Positions 32,638-42,735 of a stretch of 64,000 bases of DNA are shown in pieces (the first letter of the stretch is position 1; each line of letters starts with the position of its first letter). The notes beneath the pieces were generated by a model. The model had not been told where the DNA came from, made no database searches, and saw only the letters and a program-made list of their open reading frames with translations. The position numbers were made by a program, and so were the translations under genes. Source of the DNA: Choristoneura fumiferana (lineage: Eukaryota; Arthropoda; Insecta; Lepidoptera; Tortricidae); NCBI RefSeq assembly GCF_025370935.1, contig NC_133499.1, forward strand, positions 835,306 to 899,305, in the 5' to 3' direction.

Positions 32638-33048
32638 TGCGCAAGTTTCAAAAATACACTCTATTGACAGATTGTTAATGTCCAATATATCTATATATTC
32701 GATGTCATTTTTCAAGAAGACACATACACCACCTCCTTCATGATTCGACCTGCAATAGCAGCTTGCTAAAGTGTAGCCTTCCAGCTTTAGCAGATCTTGT
32801 TTAGACGTTGAGATCCATGTTTCGGAAATACATAAAGCTTCAATAAACGGCTTCTCATCCAAAAGACATTCAATTTGGTTAAGTTTATTTTTAATGCTAC
32901 ACATATTCTGATATAAGATTCCAGTTTGTCGCAATTTAGGGACGAAAAGTATTGACCGATTGTTTCGAATTCGATGGTGCTGTATTGGATGGTGTCTGTT
33001 GTATAATCTCGTGTTGGGTTTTTCCGTCGGTTTCGCCCATTGGACCAT
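32629..33048 (-). CDS. LINE ORF2, endonuclease N-terminal part
   Basis: Reads YQNMCSIKNKLNQIE, then EALCISETW (conserved Glu) and GGGVCVFLK, the start of an AP-type endonuclease. Genuine sequence ends at the TSD (32645); the last codons before the stop come from the inserted transposon. The start overlaps ORF1's end in another frame, and the initiating Met is uncertain. Confidence 0.75.
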   Translation of the reverse strand: MVQWAKPTEKPNTRLYNRHHPIQHHRIRNNRSILFVPKLRQTGILYQNMCSIKNKLNQIECLLDEKPFIEALCISETWISTSKQDLLKLEGYTLASCYCRSNHEGGGVCVFLKNDIEYIDILDINNLSIECIFETCALR

Positions 33049-33265
33049 GGTTCACATTATTTGAAAGCGTAGGCTGGGCTTTACCCTGTGCCGGTGGCAA
33101 GCTAACTTCTCTTCCGTTTATAAACAGCTTGTTGTTGCGCATCACTGCATTTTGGCCACGCTGTCTTGCTTCTTTTAGTTTTCCTCTCAGTATATTTCTG
33201 TCCCGTAGGCTACCAGGGTCCAAGAATTGAGATGCGAATAGACCTGTGTTTCTGAGATAATTGGA
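32936..33265 (-). CDS. LINE ORF1, C-terminal part
   Basis: Reads NTGLFASQF then LRDRNILRGKLKEARQRGQN and RNNKLFINGREVSL, the conserved end of CR1-type ORF1 proteins. It is cut off from the rest of ORF1 (34215-35308) by an insertion of about 950 bp. Confidence 0.7.
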   Translation of the reverse strand, partial: SNYLRNTGLFASQFLDPGSLRDRNILRGKLKEARQRGQNAVMRNNKLFINGREVSLPPAQGKAQPTLSNNVNHGPMGETDGKTQHEIIQQTPSNTAPSNSKQSVNTFRP

Positions 33266-34215
33266 ATTATGTATAATATATTTTTCACCTCAGCACCTCA
33301 AACAGGCAGGTTTTGCTATGAGAAATCAGTGAGCAAAATCGCATTTTGCTCACTCCGTGAGACAAAGTAACTTTTTAATTATTTTTTTTAAATGCTGAGT
33401 ACAGTGTTGGGTCTACTCACTGAATTCCAAATATTTGAACTTTATTTTGATCTGTCATTTCACTTCAACTCGAAAAAAGCAAGAGATAGGATCAAATTTG
33501 TCGATTACAAACTTAAATTAAATTTTTGGTATTAAAAATATATCGAAATATTTCCAAAATGTAAATTTTCCCGATCTTTTAATAAAGTATGCAACCTCGT
33601 TGCACGAAAGCCGCTTCTCTTGTTTTTTTTTTTATAAAAGAATTCCGTATACTGCCTCTACAGTGTAATTATTATTTGTTAAATTGAATGATTTTTTAAC
33701 AAATCTATTTATGTTTATGTAATAGAAATCTTAATAAAAATCATATTTAAAGGTTTAATTGTTCAACCTTTTCAATTACCCCGAGATGAGGCTTTTTGCA
33801 GTATTAAAAAATAAGTGCGACATTAGTACAAGAAGTTAAGATTGCATGTTATGAGTATGCGATTTGTATTGTAGCTACTGGACTCTTTTTATGGTCTTAA
33901 ATGTAATTATTATATTTGATAATAATCGGATTCTATTTTAAAAAAATGTGTTTGTTTTGTAAACAGGTATATGTATAGGTATATGTGGTTTTATTCTTAT
34001 GTTACATTTAAATTATGTTCTCGCTGCTGAGGTGAAAAATTGTATGTGTCACACGAGACCAAAGTTTTTTTGCATCTCGTGTATTTCAATCCCTTGCTGA
34101 TCTCAGGATTCTAACCTAGAATCACTCGCTAACGCTCGTGATTCAATTATAGAATCCTTCGCTTACTCGGGATTCAAAATCAACACTCGCAACAAAAAAC
34201 AACTTTGCTCTCTTG
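33262..34215. mobile_element. DNA element inserted in LINE ORF1
   Basis: Non-LINE sequence between the two ORF1 halves. It contains TTTTTCACCTCAGCA near its left side and CTGCTGAGGTGAAAAAT at about 34023-34040, probably inverted ends of a MITE, plus repeat sequence (GATTCTAACCTAGAATC and similar palindromic words). Exact ends and duplication not resolved. Confidence 0.55.
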
Positions 34216-35308
34216 TTGCACAAATAACTATAGTCATTCTTCTGCTTAATAGTTCTATAAGTACCGGACGCCTCGAGCCTCCGCGCCCCAATCGCCTAAT
34301 TTCTTCAATTTGTCCTGTCAAATCAATGTTATATAAGTCACAAAAAATTCTTTGAACCAAGTCCACTAGTACGAATTCTGACTCTTGTTCGCATTCATTT
34401 AGACCGTAGAGAACAAATCGTTTCGCATAGTCCGACTGACTATTGTAGTGAAATTTATAAGAGGTGTTTGGGTTGTTATATGCGAAACTGTCATTGAATG
34501 ACGTATTAATGTTTATATTATTTCGTGATTTAGCCGCATCGGAATATGACATGCGGCTTAAATTGTCTTGTAGTTGTTCAGTATGTTTTTTTAAGGATGC
34601 TATTTCATTTTCCAGGGATAAAATTTTCTTATTTGTATCATCAATATGTTGAGTATTTCTGCTCATTGATCGCAAGAGATTTTCTGTTTGAATTATATTT
34701 TTATCAGATTCTGTTTTAATTTTGTTTATTTCTGTTTTTAGCTCCGTATATTTTTGCAACAAATCGCGTATATTTTTTTCTATTTTTCCTGCGAAACAAG
34801 TAAAACGCTGCTCTTGTTGTTCTAGTTGGACTGTAATTTGGGAGCGGAAACTTCTTAATTCAGTGAGAATTACTTCAGAAACTTCTTTTTTCTCATCTAT
34901 GATTTCGTGTTCCTCCTGTTCCTGGTCGGAATCCAATAAAATGCTGTCGTTCAAAGTATTTATTGTATGTCCTTTTTTACGTATTGTTACATTCGAGTCA
35001 TCCGATCCAGTGCATACAGATTGCCGAGATTCCTCCATGTCGGCGCTAACAGGTAAGTTTCGAACTGGTGTATTAGTGTTATTTACTTTGGGTTTATTAC
35101 ATCGACATTGCTGGCATATCCAAGCATTTTTGGACTCCTTCGACATCAAATCAAAGCGTTTATCATAAACGTTAGCGCAGAGGAGGTCATAGGTATGTTC
35201 ACACGCGGAGCAAGTAAGATAATCCCGCTTTGGTAAATTCTGCCGACAACCGGAGCATACTCGCACCTTCTGTTTGCCAGTCGCAGCCGTTTGAGACGAC
35301 ATTGTCAA
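34163..35308 (-). CDS. LINE ORF1 with PHD-like finger and coiled coil
   Basis: 381 residues from ATG 35308. The N-terminus has a Cys-rich PHD-type finger (VCSGCRQNLPKRDYLTCSAC ... CQQCRC), then an acidic stretch, a long coiled coil (about residues 150-250), and a basic RNA-binding-like region ending RRPVLIELLSRRMTI. Below about 34215 the codons derive from the inserted element. PHD-bearing ORF1 proteins are known in CR1-like LINEs and probably bind the element RNA. Confidence 0.8.
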   Translation of the reverse strand: MTMSSQTAATGKQKVRVCSGCRQNLPKRDYLTCSACEHTYDLLCANVYDKRFDLMSKESKNAWICQQCRCNKPKVNNTNTPVRNLPVSADMEESRQSVCTGSDDSNVTIRKKGHTINTLNDSILLDSDQEQEEHEIIDEKKEVSEVILTELRSFRSQITVQLEQQEQRFTCFAGKIEKNIRDLLQKYTELKTEINKIKTESDKNIIQTENLLRSMSRNTQHIDDTNKKILSLENEIASLKKHTEQLQDNLSRMSYSDAAKSRNNININTSFNDSFAYNNPNTSYKFHYNSQSDYAKRFVLYGLNECEQESEFVLVDLVQRIFCDLYNIDLTGQIEEIRRLGRGGSRRPVLIELLSRRMTIVICATREQSCFLLRVLILNPE

Positions 35309-35628
35309 AATTCGTCTCTTTGTTTACGTACATATATATAGCGGCACACTTTAAATTTTAACTGATAAATGCAAAAAATAAAAAGGTTCTTATCCGTTTT
35401 CACTACCGAATTTAATGTTGTTCACTTTATTCATTAGTCTAGTTGAATTTCACTGTTATTTATTTCTTTTCTGGCATAAAAACGTTATTTTTAACTACCC
35501 TTTTTCACTTTTGTTCGGCTCGATAATTTTTAGGCCATGACATCGTTTTATCAGCGTAGATTCGAAAGATAACACTTTTGGAGATGAAATTCAGTGGTGT
35601 CCACTTGGCGATATAATAATTTATTCTC

Positions 35629-35678
35629 ACGCTACACTAGCGCCTCTAGCGGCGAATTCATACGCGATAGCCCTCATT
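35629..35678. mobile_element. ATGAGGGCTATCG MITE, right part
   Basis: CACTAGCGCCTCTAG to CGATAGCCCTCAT, the end missing from 28137-28493. Together they show the LINE target site. Confidence 0.75.
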
Positions 35679-36009
35679 GACAATGACAATGCAAGTACCT
35701 ACAGTCAGTAATGTAATTTTTAACAAAAACTTATAGTCAAGATATAATGGCTTTTTAAGGGATCACCAAATATGATAAAAAAAAAATTACTAAAAAGCAA
35801 AACCGACTCCAAAAAAATAAAAAAATAACAAAAAATGGAACCGACTACAAAATCCTTGAAAATAATTTCTAGGTATTATGATTGGTTATTTGGAGTCTTT
35901 TTGTATTTTTTATTTCAACTCCAAATTTGTTACTTTTACGGGTATCCCGTGAAACCATATCGAAAATACAAACTGAGACATGGATGCACAGAAAAACCAG
36001 AAAAAGAGA

Positions 36010-36080
36010 CCAGCGCTGGGAATCGAACCCAGGTCCTCAGCAATCCGTGCTGCGTGCTATAACCCCTACACCACCGCTGG
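36010..36080 (-). repeat. tRNA-like SINE head, copy 1
   Basis: 71 nt with pairing ends CCAGCG/CGCTGG, B box GGTTCGATTCC and an A-box-like GTAGGGGTTATAGC. The fixed SINE body (about 35880-36009) marks it as SINE, not a cellular tRNA gene. Confidence 0.75.
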
Positions 36081-36209
36081 ACAGGAATTTAGACACGAAT
36101 TTTTCCTATGCATACATATCTCAGGTTGCTTATAAGCAACCTGAGATATGTATGCTTATAAGCAACCTGAGATATGTATGCATGGGAAAATTCGTGTCTA
36201 AATTCCTGT

Positions 36210-36280
36210 CCAGCGGTGGTGTAGGGGTTATAGCACGCAGCACGGATTGCTGAGGACCTGGGTTCGATTCCCAGCGCTGG
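36210..36280 (+). repeat. tRNA-like SINE head, copy 2
   Basis: Same 71-nt cloverleaf-capable head as copy 1, opposite strand, followed by the TCTCTTTTTCTGG body. Confidence 0.75.
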
Positions 36281-36535
36281 TCTCTTTTTCTGGTTTTTCT
36301 GTGCATCCATGTCTCAGTTTGTATTTTCGATATGGTTTCACGGGATACCCGTAAAAGTAACAAATTTGGAGTTGAAATAAAAAATACAAAAAGACTCCAA
36401 ATAACCAATCATAATTTGATTGCTTAGTAGCGACATCTCTTGTCTGGGTGAGCGGTTGGTTCCAATAGAGTGTGACGTCTCTCGATGAGAGCGAAAACAT
36501 AGATGTCGCTAGTGCTGCTGCATAAGTAGCGTAGT

Positions 36536-36720
36536 AGATATAAGCAACCTGAGATATGTATGCATAGGAAAAATTCGTGTCTAAATTCCTGTCCAGCGGT
36601 GGTGTAGGGGTTATAGCACGCAGCACGGATTGCTGAGGACCTGGGTTCGATTCCCAGCGCTGGTCTCTTTTTCTGGTTTTTCTGTGCATCCATGTCTCAG
36701 TTTGTATTTTCGATATAATT
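36536..36720 (+). mobile_element. tRNA-derived SINE, copy 3
   Basis: Leader AGCAACCTGAGATATGTATG, tRNA-like head at 36593-36663, body cut short near 36716 (CGATATAATTTCTAGG). The leader is shared by all three copies. Confidence 0.75.
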
Positions 36721-36799
36721 TCTAGGTACGTACTAGCTCGAAGTCGGTGCCTCAGCACGAGCTAGCAAGAGTGGGACAATATTCGTCTACCTCACCTAC

Positions 36800-37750
36800 A
36801 TACCTACTATGGGTTTCAATCCCTCCTGCTGGGCTCCTTCATTTCTCACTTTTTAGTGATTCGTAGCCAAAGTACATCTCATAACGAATCCATTAAGCCC
36901 AAACACGACTTAGTTACGTTGTTTTATAACAGAGTTCCGTTGCCTACCTTCTGGCTTCAGCATCAGATCAGTTCGAAAGAATCATCAACTTAAAGTTTCT
37001 TCTTAGTCGCTTATCTAGGTATATTAATCATGATCGTTTATAGACGACTTAGCATTACTTGATGAGTTCCATTGGTCATCTACGGTCTTCTTCATCAGGT
37101 CCAGATTACCAAATAATACTTTCGCAAAATTAGTCTTAGTTAATTACTTAATTTAGTATAAGTACCTAGTAAAATTATTTTAACCGACTTCAAAAAAGGA
37201 GGAGGTTCTATGTTCCAATGTTTGTATTTTTTTATGTATGTTTACCGATTACTCAGTCAATTGTGGACCGATTTTCAAAATTATTTTTTAATGAAAGGGT
37301 ATTCTTCTGAGGTGGTCCCATTGTCATCAAGTCAAGATCTGATGATGGGATCCTAGGGAAATCGTGGGCAAACCTCAAATTTTATAGGAACCTACACCTA
37401 TGGTGATTTTGGCATTTTTAGCATTACTACTGCGTGGAGATGGATGAGCTGCATGAACACACATTTGTTGCAAGGACTTAGCTATCGTAAGGTCGAGGGT
37501 GAGCGAAGTAATTGTTTTTTAACCCCCGACGCAAAAAGAGGGGTGTTATAAATTTGACCGCTATGTCTGTCTGTCTGTCTGTCCGTCTGTGGCACCGTAG
37601 CTCTTAAACGGGTTGACCAATTTGAATGCAGGTTTTTTATTTGAAATCTGGTTTTCTACATATGATTCTTAGGTTAGGTTATTTAGTTCAATTAAATGAG
37701 TCTCCGTAACTCATGTCATTCATCATTAATTTTTTTTTGTTTTTACATTC
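36800..37750. repeat. Repeats upstream of asteroid-like copy 1
   Basis: 36850-37000 matches 63110-63165 plus 63447-63530. 37170-37400 is a common GACTTCAAAAAAGGAGGAGG repeat. 37425-37515 is a Penelope-like remnant (GCTATCGTAAGGTCG). 37516-37700 is a CCCCCGACGCAAAAAGAGG repeat that interrupts the flank shared with copy 2. Confidence 0.55.
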
Positions 37751-37753
37751 CAG

Positions 37754-39553
37754 TTCAAGATGAGGATAAGGACATTCTGCAAGTTCGTCGAAGTGAGCGA
37801 GTTAGAGTCCATGGTTCTCCACGACTCCACCGTCGTCATTGACGGGCAGAACTACTACTACAACTCCTACCAGGAGAGCCAACTACCCTTCAAACTTGGC
37901 TGCGAGAGCCATCGCTACGCCAACTACCTGCGAGAACACCTCGCCATGTTCAAGAAAGCCAACGTCAAATGCTATTTCATCTTTAAAGGTGGAAATGAGA
38001 ACATGGCAAAGAGGTTGGCAAAAAATAAAGACCTAGGAATCGTCAGTCCGGCTTTCATGAAGAGTATTTACATGGAAGTACTCAAGGAAATGGACTTTAA
38101 GTATGTAACGTGCGAGTACGAGAGCAAGAGAGACATCATCGAGCTCGCTCAGACACTTGACTGTCCTGTCATCAGCTACGACGTTGAATTCTGCTTCACT
38201 GGACTCCGGTATATCCCGCGGAACGAACTCAAATTCAATGAAAGAGACAACACCATCACCTGCCGCTATTTCTCGTTGGACAAATTCATGAGGAAGTACA
38301 CTTTGACGGCAGAGAAATTAGCCCTTTTCATTGTGTTGACTGACGAAAACATCTTTCCAGAAAACTTTTTTCAGGAGTTCTTCAAACGCATACGTGCACC
38401 TCTGGGTTACTTCAAAAGGAACTTAAGTTTACTGTATTGGGTTTCGAAGAACAACAGAAATACAACAATAAAGATGGTTTCGCAATTTGTAAATGCCGAG
38501 GATGAGAACAAGTTCGTCGAAGAGGTCGACAAAGCTCAGCTGCTGATCAGAAGACGCGAGAAGGGCGGTCTCAGCGCCGCCTGTCTGCTGAACCCCGCAG
38601 CCGCCACCGTGGCACCAAGCGACCCCAACTGGTTCGCTAAAGGTGTCGCTTCAAACAATATCCCGATAAACTACGTCAACCTGTACCGTTCCAAACACTT
38701 CTTCGGTTCCATGGACGTAGAACTGGTAGACCCAATAGTTTCGTCTCTAGAAATCGTGAAATACGCATACGATCTGCTCACTGATTTCCAAAATGACGGG
38801 TTCACTTTAGTGTATGACACTCTATCGGGGCAGGAAAGTATGGTAGTGTCTGAGCTGTATTCCATCCGGAAGCCGGAGTACGAAGCGAGCGTGTGCGTGT
38901 TTGAGAATGGTTGGGATTCGGTGCGCGAGTTCGCCTTGTTCGAGCACTTCTTGAAGGAGACACTGCAGCTTGCGAGCCTACAACCCTTGAAAAAGCTACC
39001 AGAAGGCGCAAGACTCCTAGTAGTAGCCCTGGTCTACTTCTCCCGCAAGAAAAGCGTCGACACAAGCACCGAGGCAACCTGCGTGCTCCTCTCCTACATC
39101 ACACTAAGCCTCGTACTCCAGAAATGCGGCAAAAACCTTCCCAAGTTTCCATTCCAATCCAAACCCATTCTGGACTCAACAACGGATGAGAGCACAGTCA
39201 CTGATGAAGACTGCAACATCGCAGCGGCTGTCTTGGCTGAATATCTAGCAGTTCCCGAAACTGCTGAACAGGAAGCTGTTGACGATGACCAAGTATTGTA
39301 TCAGTTAAAGGAGTTCCAGATATGTCTGCGTCAGCTGAACGACTTGAACTTGTTGTGTGGTGCTCCTCTTCCGCCGACGGTCTACAGCCGCGTCTATTCT
39401 GCTGCTCTGGTAGCGCGGCTCCGGGTCGCCGCGGGCTCTGGGGATTCCCAGCCGTTTTTTCGACAAACTCCTGGCCCCGGCTCCGACCGTCTACGCCTTT
39501 CTAAACGGTCTCATCGAAGCTTACCAGGCGATGTAAAGCGTAAGCAGCTTTGA
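37754..39553 (+). CDS. Asteroid-like XPG/FEN-family protein, copy 1 (frameshifted end)
   Basis: Starts at ATG 37760, six bases after a TTTTTACATTCCAG acceptor, so a 5'UTR exon lies upstream. 597 residues as read. The N-terminus (MRIRTFCKFVE, VVIDG with Asp28) and CPVISYDVEFCF near 135-146 match the XPG N and I regions of asteroid-type nucleases. Three of six usual metal-binding acids differ: Lys77 in FIFKGG where DGG is usual, ESKRD for EAD, and Glu143 in SYDVEF for SYDSDF. Activity is therefore doubtful. Near 39450 a T run is one base longer than in copy 2; this shifts the last ~35 codons, and the true-frame stop would be near 39533. It forms a convergent inverted pair with 45508-47286. Confidence 0.8.
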   Translation, partial: FKMRIRTFCKFVEVSELESMVLHDSTVVIDGQNYYYNSYQESQLPFKLGCESHRYANYLREHLAMFKKANVKCYFIFKGGNENMAKRLAKNKDLGIVSPAFMKSIYMEVLKEMDFKYVTCEYESKRDIIELAQTLDCPVISYDVEFCFTGLRYIPRNELKFNERDNTITCRYFSLDKFMRKYTLTAEKLALFIVLTDENIFPENFFQEFFKRIRAPLGYFKRNLSLLYWVSKNNRNTTIKMVSQFVNAEDENKFVEEVDKAQLLIRRREKGGLSAACLLNPAAATVAPSDPNWFAKGVASNNIPINYVNLYRSKHFFGSMDVELVDPIVSSLEIVKYAYDLLTDFQNDGFTLVYDTLSGQESMVVSELYSIRKPEYEASVCVFENGWDSVREFALFEHFLKETLQLASLQPLKKLPEGARLLVVALVYFSRKKSVDTSTEATCVLLSYITLSLVLQKCGKNLPKFPFQSKPILDSTTDESTVTDEDCNIAAAVLAEYLAVPETAEQEAVDDDQVLYQLKEFQICLRQLNDLNLLCGAPLPPTVYSRVYSAALVARLRVAAGSGDSQPFFRQTPGPGSDRLRLSKRSHRSLPGDVKRKQL

Positions 39554-39929
39554 AAGTCACAGGTGTTTTTTAAGTAACTCGACGTTATATTTTAGAAACT
39601 ATCAAATTAGCCCACATCCGCCCACTGCTGCGTCAAGGCCTCTTCATTGACATGCCACTTCAATAATTTAGAATAGAATATTAATTTGCGAGGAATAAGT
39701 GTACAGTTGAATAACTAAGCTAAGTAACTGCTGTTTTGCTATATTTTCAAATACCTTGAATTTAGATAACTTACTGATCCTCAAAATTTTAATTTCAAAT
39801 CTGACATTTGGTGTTATGCTGTCTCTTGGTAAAAAGCCTTAAATAATTTTTGACATTTATTTGACATCTCTTAGATAAACATTTATCAATGTAGCTACTG
39901 TCAACGCCCTTACAATGTTGTATCAATAG

Positions 39930-40363
39930 GCCCCAATGAGGGCTACCGCGTATAAATTCGCCACTAGAGGCGCTAGTGTAGCGTGAGGTCTCCGAAATGT
40001 TAAATCTCATAGTTTTTGGGTGAGCTACGCGGGTTTATTTATAATTAGAATAATTTTGTGAATATTTTGCAATATCTGAAATTAATTATGGCAAATATGC
40101 GTTCCGGCAATGGAATGTCTGTGTTTTGAGACAGTTTTGTCTTTCGGAAACCTTTGTCCCCTTTTTTCCGAACAAAACGGGGACTATGCAACACTGTGGC
40201 ATGCTCGATATTTTTATGGTACGGTTTTAAGGTGTATTAAATATGATTTTAATCTAAACTTTGTTTTCACGCCCGTAATAACAGCAGACTTTGAAAGCCA
40301 TACTTAAAAACCTCACGCAACAGTGCGCCATCTAGTGAGACAAAAAACGATAGCCCTCATTGC
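39930..40363. mobile_element. ATGAGGGCTATCG MITE copy
   Basis: Full family member in the opposite orientation to 28137; ends AATGAGGGCTA and CGATAGCCCTCATT. A 65-residue frame inside is part of the repeat. Confidence 0.8.
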
Positions 40364-41320
40364 TAGAGGTGAGAGTTATCGGTAAAAATAAAAGCGGTAA
40401 AATAAACGAACTTATTATTAATTTGCAAGATTGTTCGTCAGAGTCGGAAAGTGACACTCCAAGTGTTGTTAAATTATAATAAGACTTTCAGTTTGATTAT
40501 TGCCTCCTTTAGCACTTGTACATGCAAAAGTATCGATTATCGATAGTTTTCGTAACAGTAGGAGGACTCTAGTTCTGTCAGTTTGCATCTGTCATTTGAA
40601 TCATGTTAGAACAAATAGAATATAAACGGACCTCGCAACACTAGCGCCATCTACCTGTTCCCCGTCACAGATAAAAAATTATGAAAAAGTCGAAAAGGCT
40701 TATTCGCAACTGTGTGAATTCCGAACACATTTAAAAATACCGAAGATAGTGTTTAAGAGTAATCCGTTAGGATTTAATTGACTTTGGAATGGTTTTTTTA
40801 TTGACCTTTAATTTCAGTTTTTTAATTTTATTGTTTATTTTTATTGCATTATTGTTACCTTAATAATATTCGCACATGACATTCAATTTTTTTTTATTGG
40901 ACTGGATGGCAAACGAGTAAAAGTACCGTATTAACTCAAAATAAAACTGTTTTGAATAATAATTTGAATCTAACCTCTACATACTTAGAACTCGTCATGT
41001 CATCATGTAGGTACCTAATACAGAAGCATTTTGAGTTAATACGGTATTAAATGTCATGATGTAATTTAATTATAAGTACAATTTACTCAATAATAAATAA
41101 ATATTACTTTAAAATTAGTTTTTTGGCCTTTTCTGAAATAGTATAATTCCTTTAACAAAAGAAAACTATAATTTTTAGGTATCTATGAATAATCATTCAG
41201 TAATGGAGTACTTCACATGGTTATTAATATCAGACAGACAGACATTAAAAAGTTTTTTTTCCAATATACCTTCTTGGTTGTGTTGTGCTATAAGTAGTAG
41301 TAGTAGCAACTTTAAAGTGC
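40364..41320. other. No gene seen
   Basis: AT-rich. Contains an imperfect inverted repeat (AGTACCGTATTAACTCAAAA at about 40921 and TTTTGAGTTAATACGGTA at 41028), probably a small MITE. Otherwise nothing supported. Confidence 0.4.
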
Positions 41321-41620
41321 AAATTTTCAATAAAATCGAGCGTCCCCCCTCTAAATCTAACCGGTGGGTGGAAAAATTTTGAAAAAAATCAGAATGGTAG
41401 TACCTAGTATATCAAACTTTCAAGGAAAACTAAACGGTTACGTTTTATTGAGAATTATTAGTAGCTTAAGAGTAAATAGCAGCCTAAGGCATAAAATATA
41501 CCTGAACTTGGAATATTCCGTACAAAATACGAAATCCTTAAAAATTTGTTACTTAATCTTTTCGTAATGGCTACGGAACCCTATTTCGGGCGTGTTCGAC
41601 ACGCCCTGGCCGCTTTTTGT
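41320..41620 (+). repeat. GGGTTCCGTAGCC-family element, 3' half
   Basis: Matches the right half of 8945-9530 (AATTATTAGTAG, CTACGGAACCC, GGGCGTGTTCGACACG). Confidence 0.6.
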
Positions 41621-41937
41621 TTATTTTATTATTTAACATTGCCAGGCGCGTGCAAAAATATTTTGCAACAAAAATAAAAAAAAGTTTTAAGGGAACTAAG
41701 TACGAGTATACCTAATATTTTGTGTGACCTAATTTTCGATGTCACTAGTCGGCAATACCCTAATTATAATATCTGTCCCTAAGATATATATTAGTTATCA
41801 TTAATCAAAAGGCCGTGCGCAGAAAAGTGCTAGAATAATACCGTGATTTATTTTAGCGACGACAGATCCGAGTTTTTACATCACTTCATGCTCTAATGCG
41901 AGAGCACGGTGATCCGACGCCCCTCTCGGGTGATGAA

Positions 41938-42207
41938 AATAAAAATAAATAAATAAATATCACGGGACAATTCACACCAATTAACCTAGTCCCAAAGTAA
42001 GCTTAGCAAAGCTTGTGTTATGGGTACTAAGCAACGGATAAATATAATTATATAGATAGATACATACTTAAATACATATTAAACACCCAAGACCCGAGAA
42101 CAAACATTCGTATTCTTCATACAAATATCTGCCCCGACGCGGGAATCGAACCCGGGACCTCAAGCTTCGTAGTCAGGTTCTCTAACCACTAGGCCATCTG
42201 GTCGCCT
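41938..42207 (-). mobile_element. tRNA-derived SINE
   Basis: On the minus strand: tRNA-like head GACCAGATGGCCTAGTGG (A box) and GGTTCGATTCC (B box), 200-bp body, and an ATTTATTT-type tail. A very common lepidopteran SINE type. Confidence 0.8.
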
Positions 42208-42735
42208 AAAAATGAAAAAGTTTATTAGAGACATAATAAAAAAGGGGTATAATACAAAATGACAAACTATGCGGTGTGCCCGAAATGGTCCCGCCTGGCC
42301 CCTGGGCATTAATGCAGACATCTCGGGTGGAGTCGGCGCTGGTCCTCCGGCGAGACCATGGCATCCAGTTGCGATCTTTGAGACCGCGAACAACAAACTC
42401 CACCCGTTTTTGCCAAACCGGACCGCCCACTTCTGGAAATCTGAAACAATATAATTTATGTAATATCGACAGTTTATCGATATCCATTTTGACGCACTAT
42501 TCTAACCTATGAGAAGAAATAATGAAAACTAATAAATAACATGTAATTTAGCGTACTTAGCGCTCTTTAATCATATATATAACAGTAACCTAACTTATAT
42601 TTGTATATAATTAGCAGAACGAACGATCGAAAATCAATAAAATTCCACGAAAAATACCACTGACCTGTGAAAGAAATTTTGTCCATTTTCCTTGTTTCCG
42701 ATGCGAGACTTGCACTCACAAAGTACACACAGCAT
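42206..42735 (-). CDS. Small THAP-like gene, two exons
   Basis: Exon 1, 42735-42665, reads MLCVLCECKSRIGNKENG and ends ...TTTCACAG|GTCAGT. Exon 2, 42440-42206, follows ATTGTTTCAG in matching phase, continuing with the split Arg and FPEVGGPVW ... LKDRNWMPW, and ends in TGA or TAG-type stop at 42206 with AATAAA just upstream. About 101 residues. C-x2-C, HRFP and the Trp residues fit a THAP zinc finger. The C-x2-H end is unclear, and the tail beyond WMPW looks unlike THAP, so a frame slip or decay there is possible. A SINE abuts its 3' end. Confidence 0.5.

Larger units (their letters stand above)
28494..35628 (-). mobile_element. CR1/Jockey-type LINE, nearly full length, twice interrupted
   Basis: The minus strand carries ORF1 with a PHD-like finger, ORF2 with endonuclease and RT, and an AAATA-rich 3' tail at 28494-28530. 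Without two inserted DNA elements (31322-32637 and about 33262-34215) it is near 4.9 kb, normal for this group. It sits inside a MITE (28137-28493 and 35629-35678). Confidence 0.85.
35876..36415. repeat. Foldback of two head-to-head SINE copies
   Basis: Inverted arms of about 262 bp (35876-36136 and 36152-36415), near-perfect, each carrying a tRNA-like SINE head and body. The centre is TTGCTTATAAGCAA plus one repeated CCTGAGATATGTATG. Confidence 0.85.

Noticed and set aside
36010..36080. True tRNA gene
   Set aside because: Three copies share the same non-tRNA body and leader, the loop lacks the usual U before the anticodon, and two are in a foldback; a SINE fits better.
40110..40307. 65-residue frame MECLCFETVLS
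   Set aside because: Lies entirely in the ATGAGGGCTATCG MITE and recurs, broken, in other copies.
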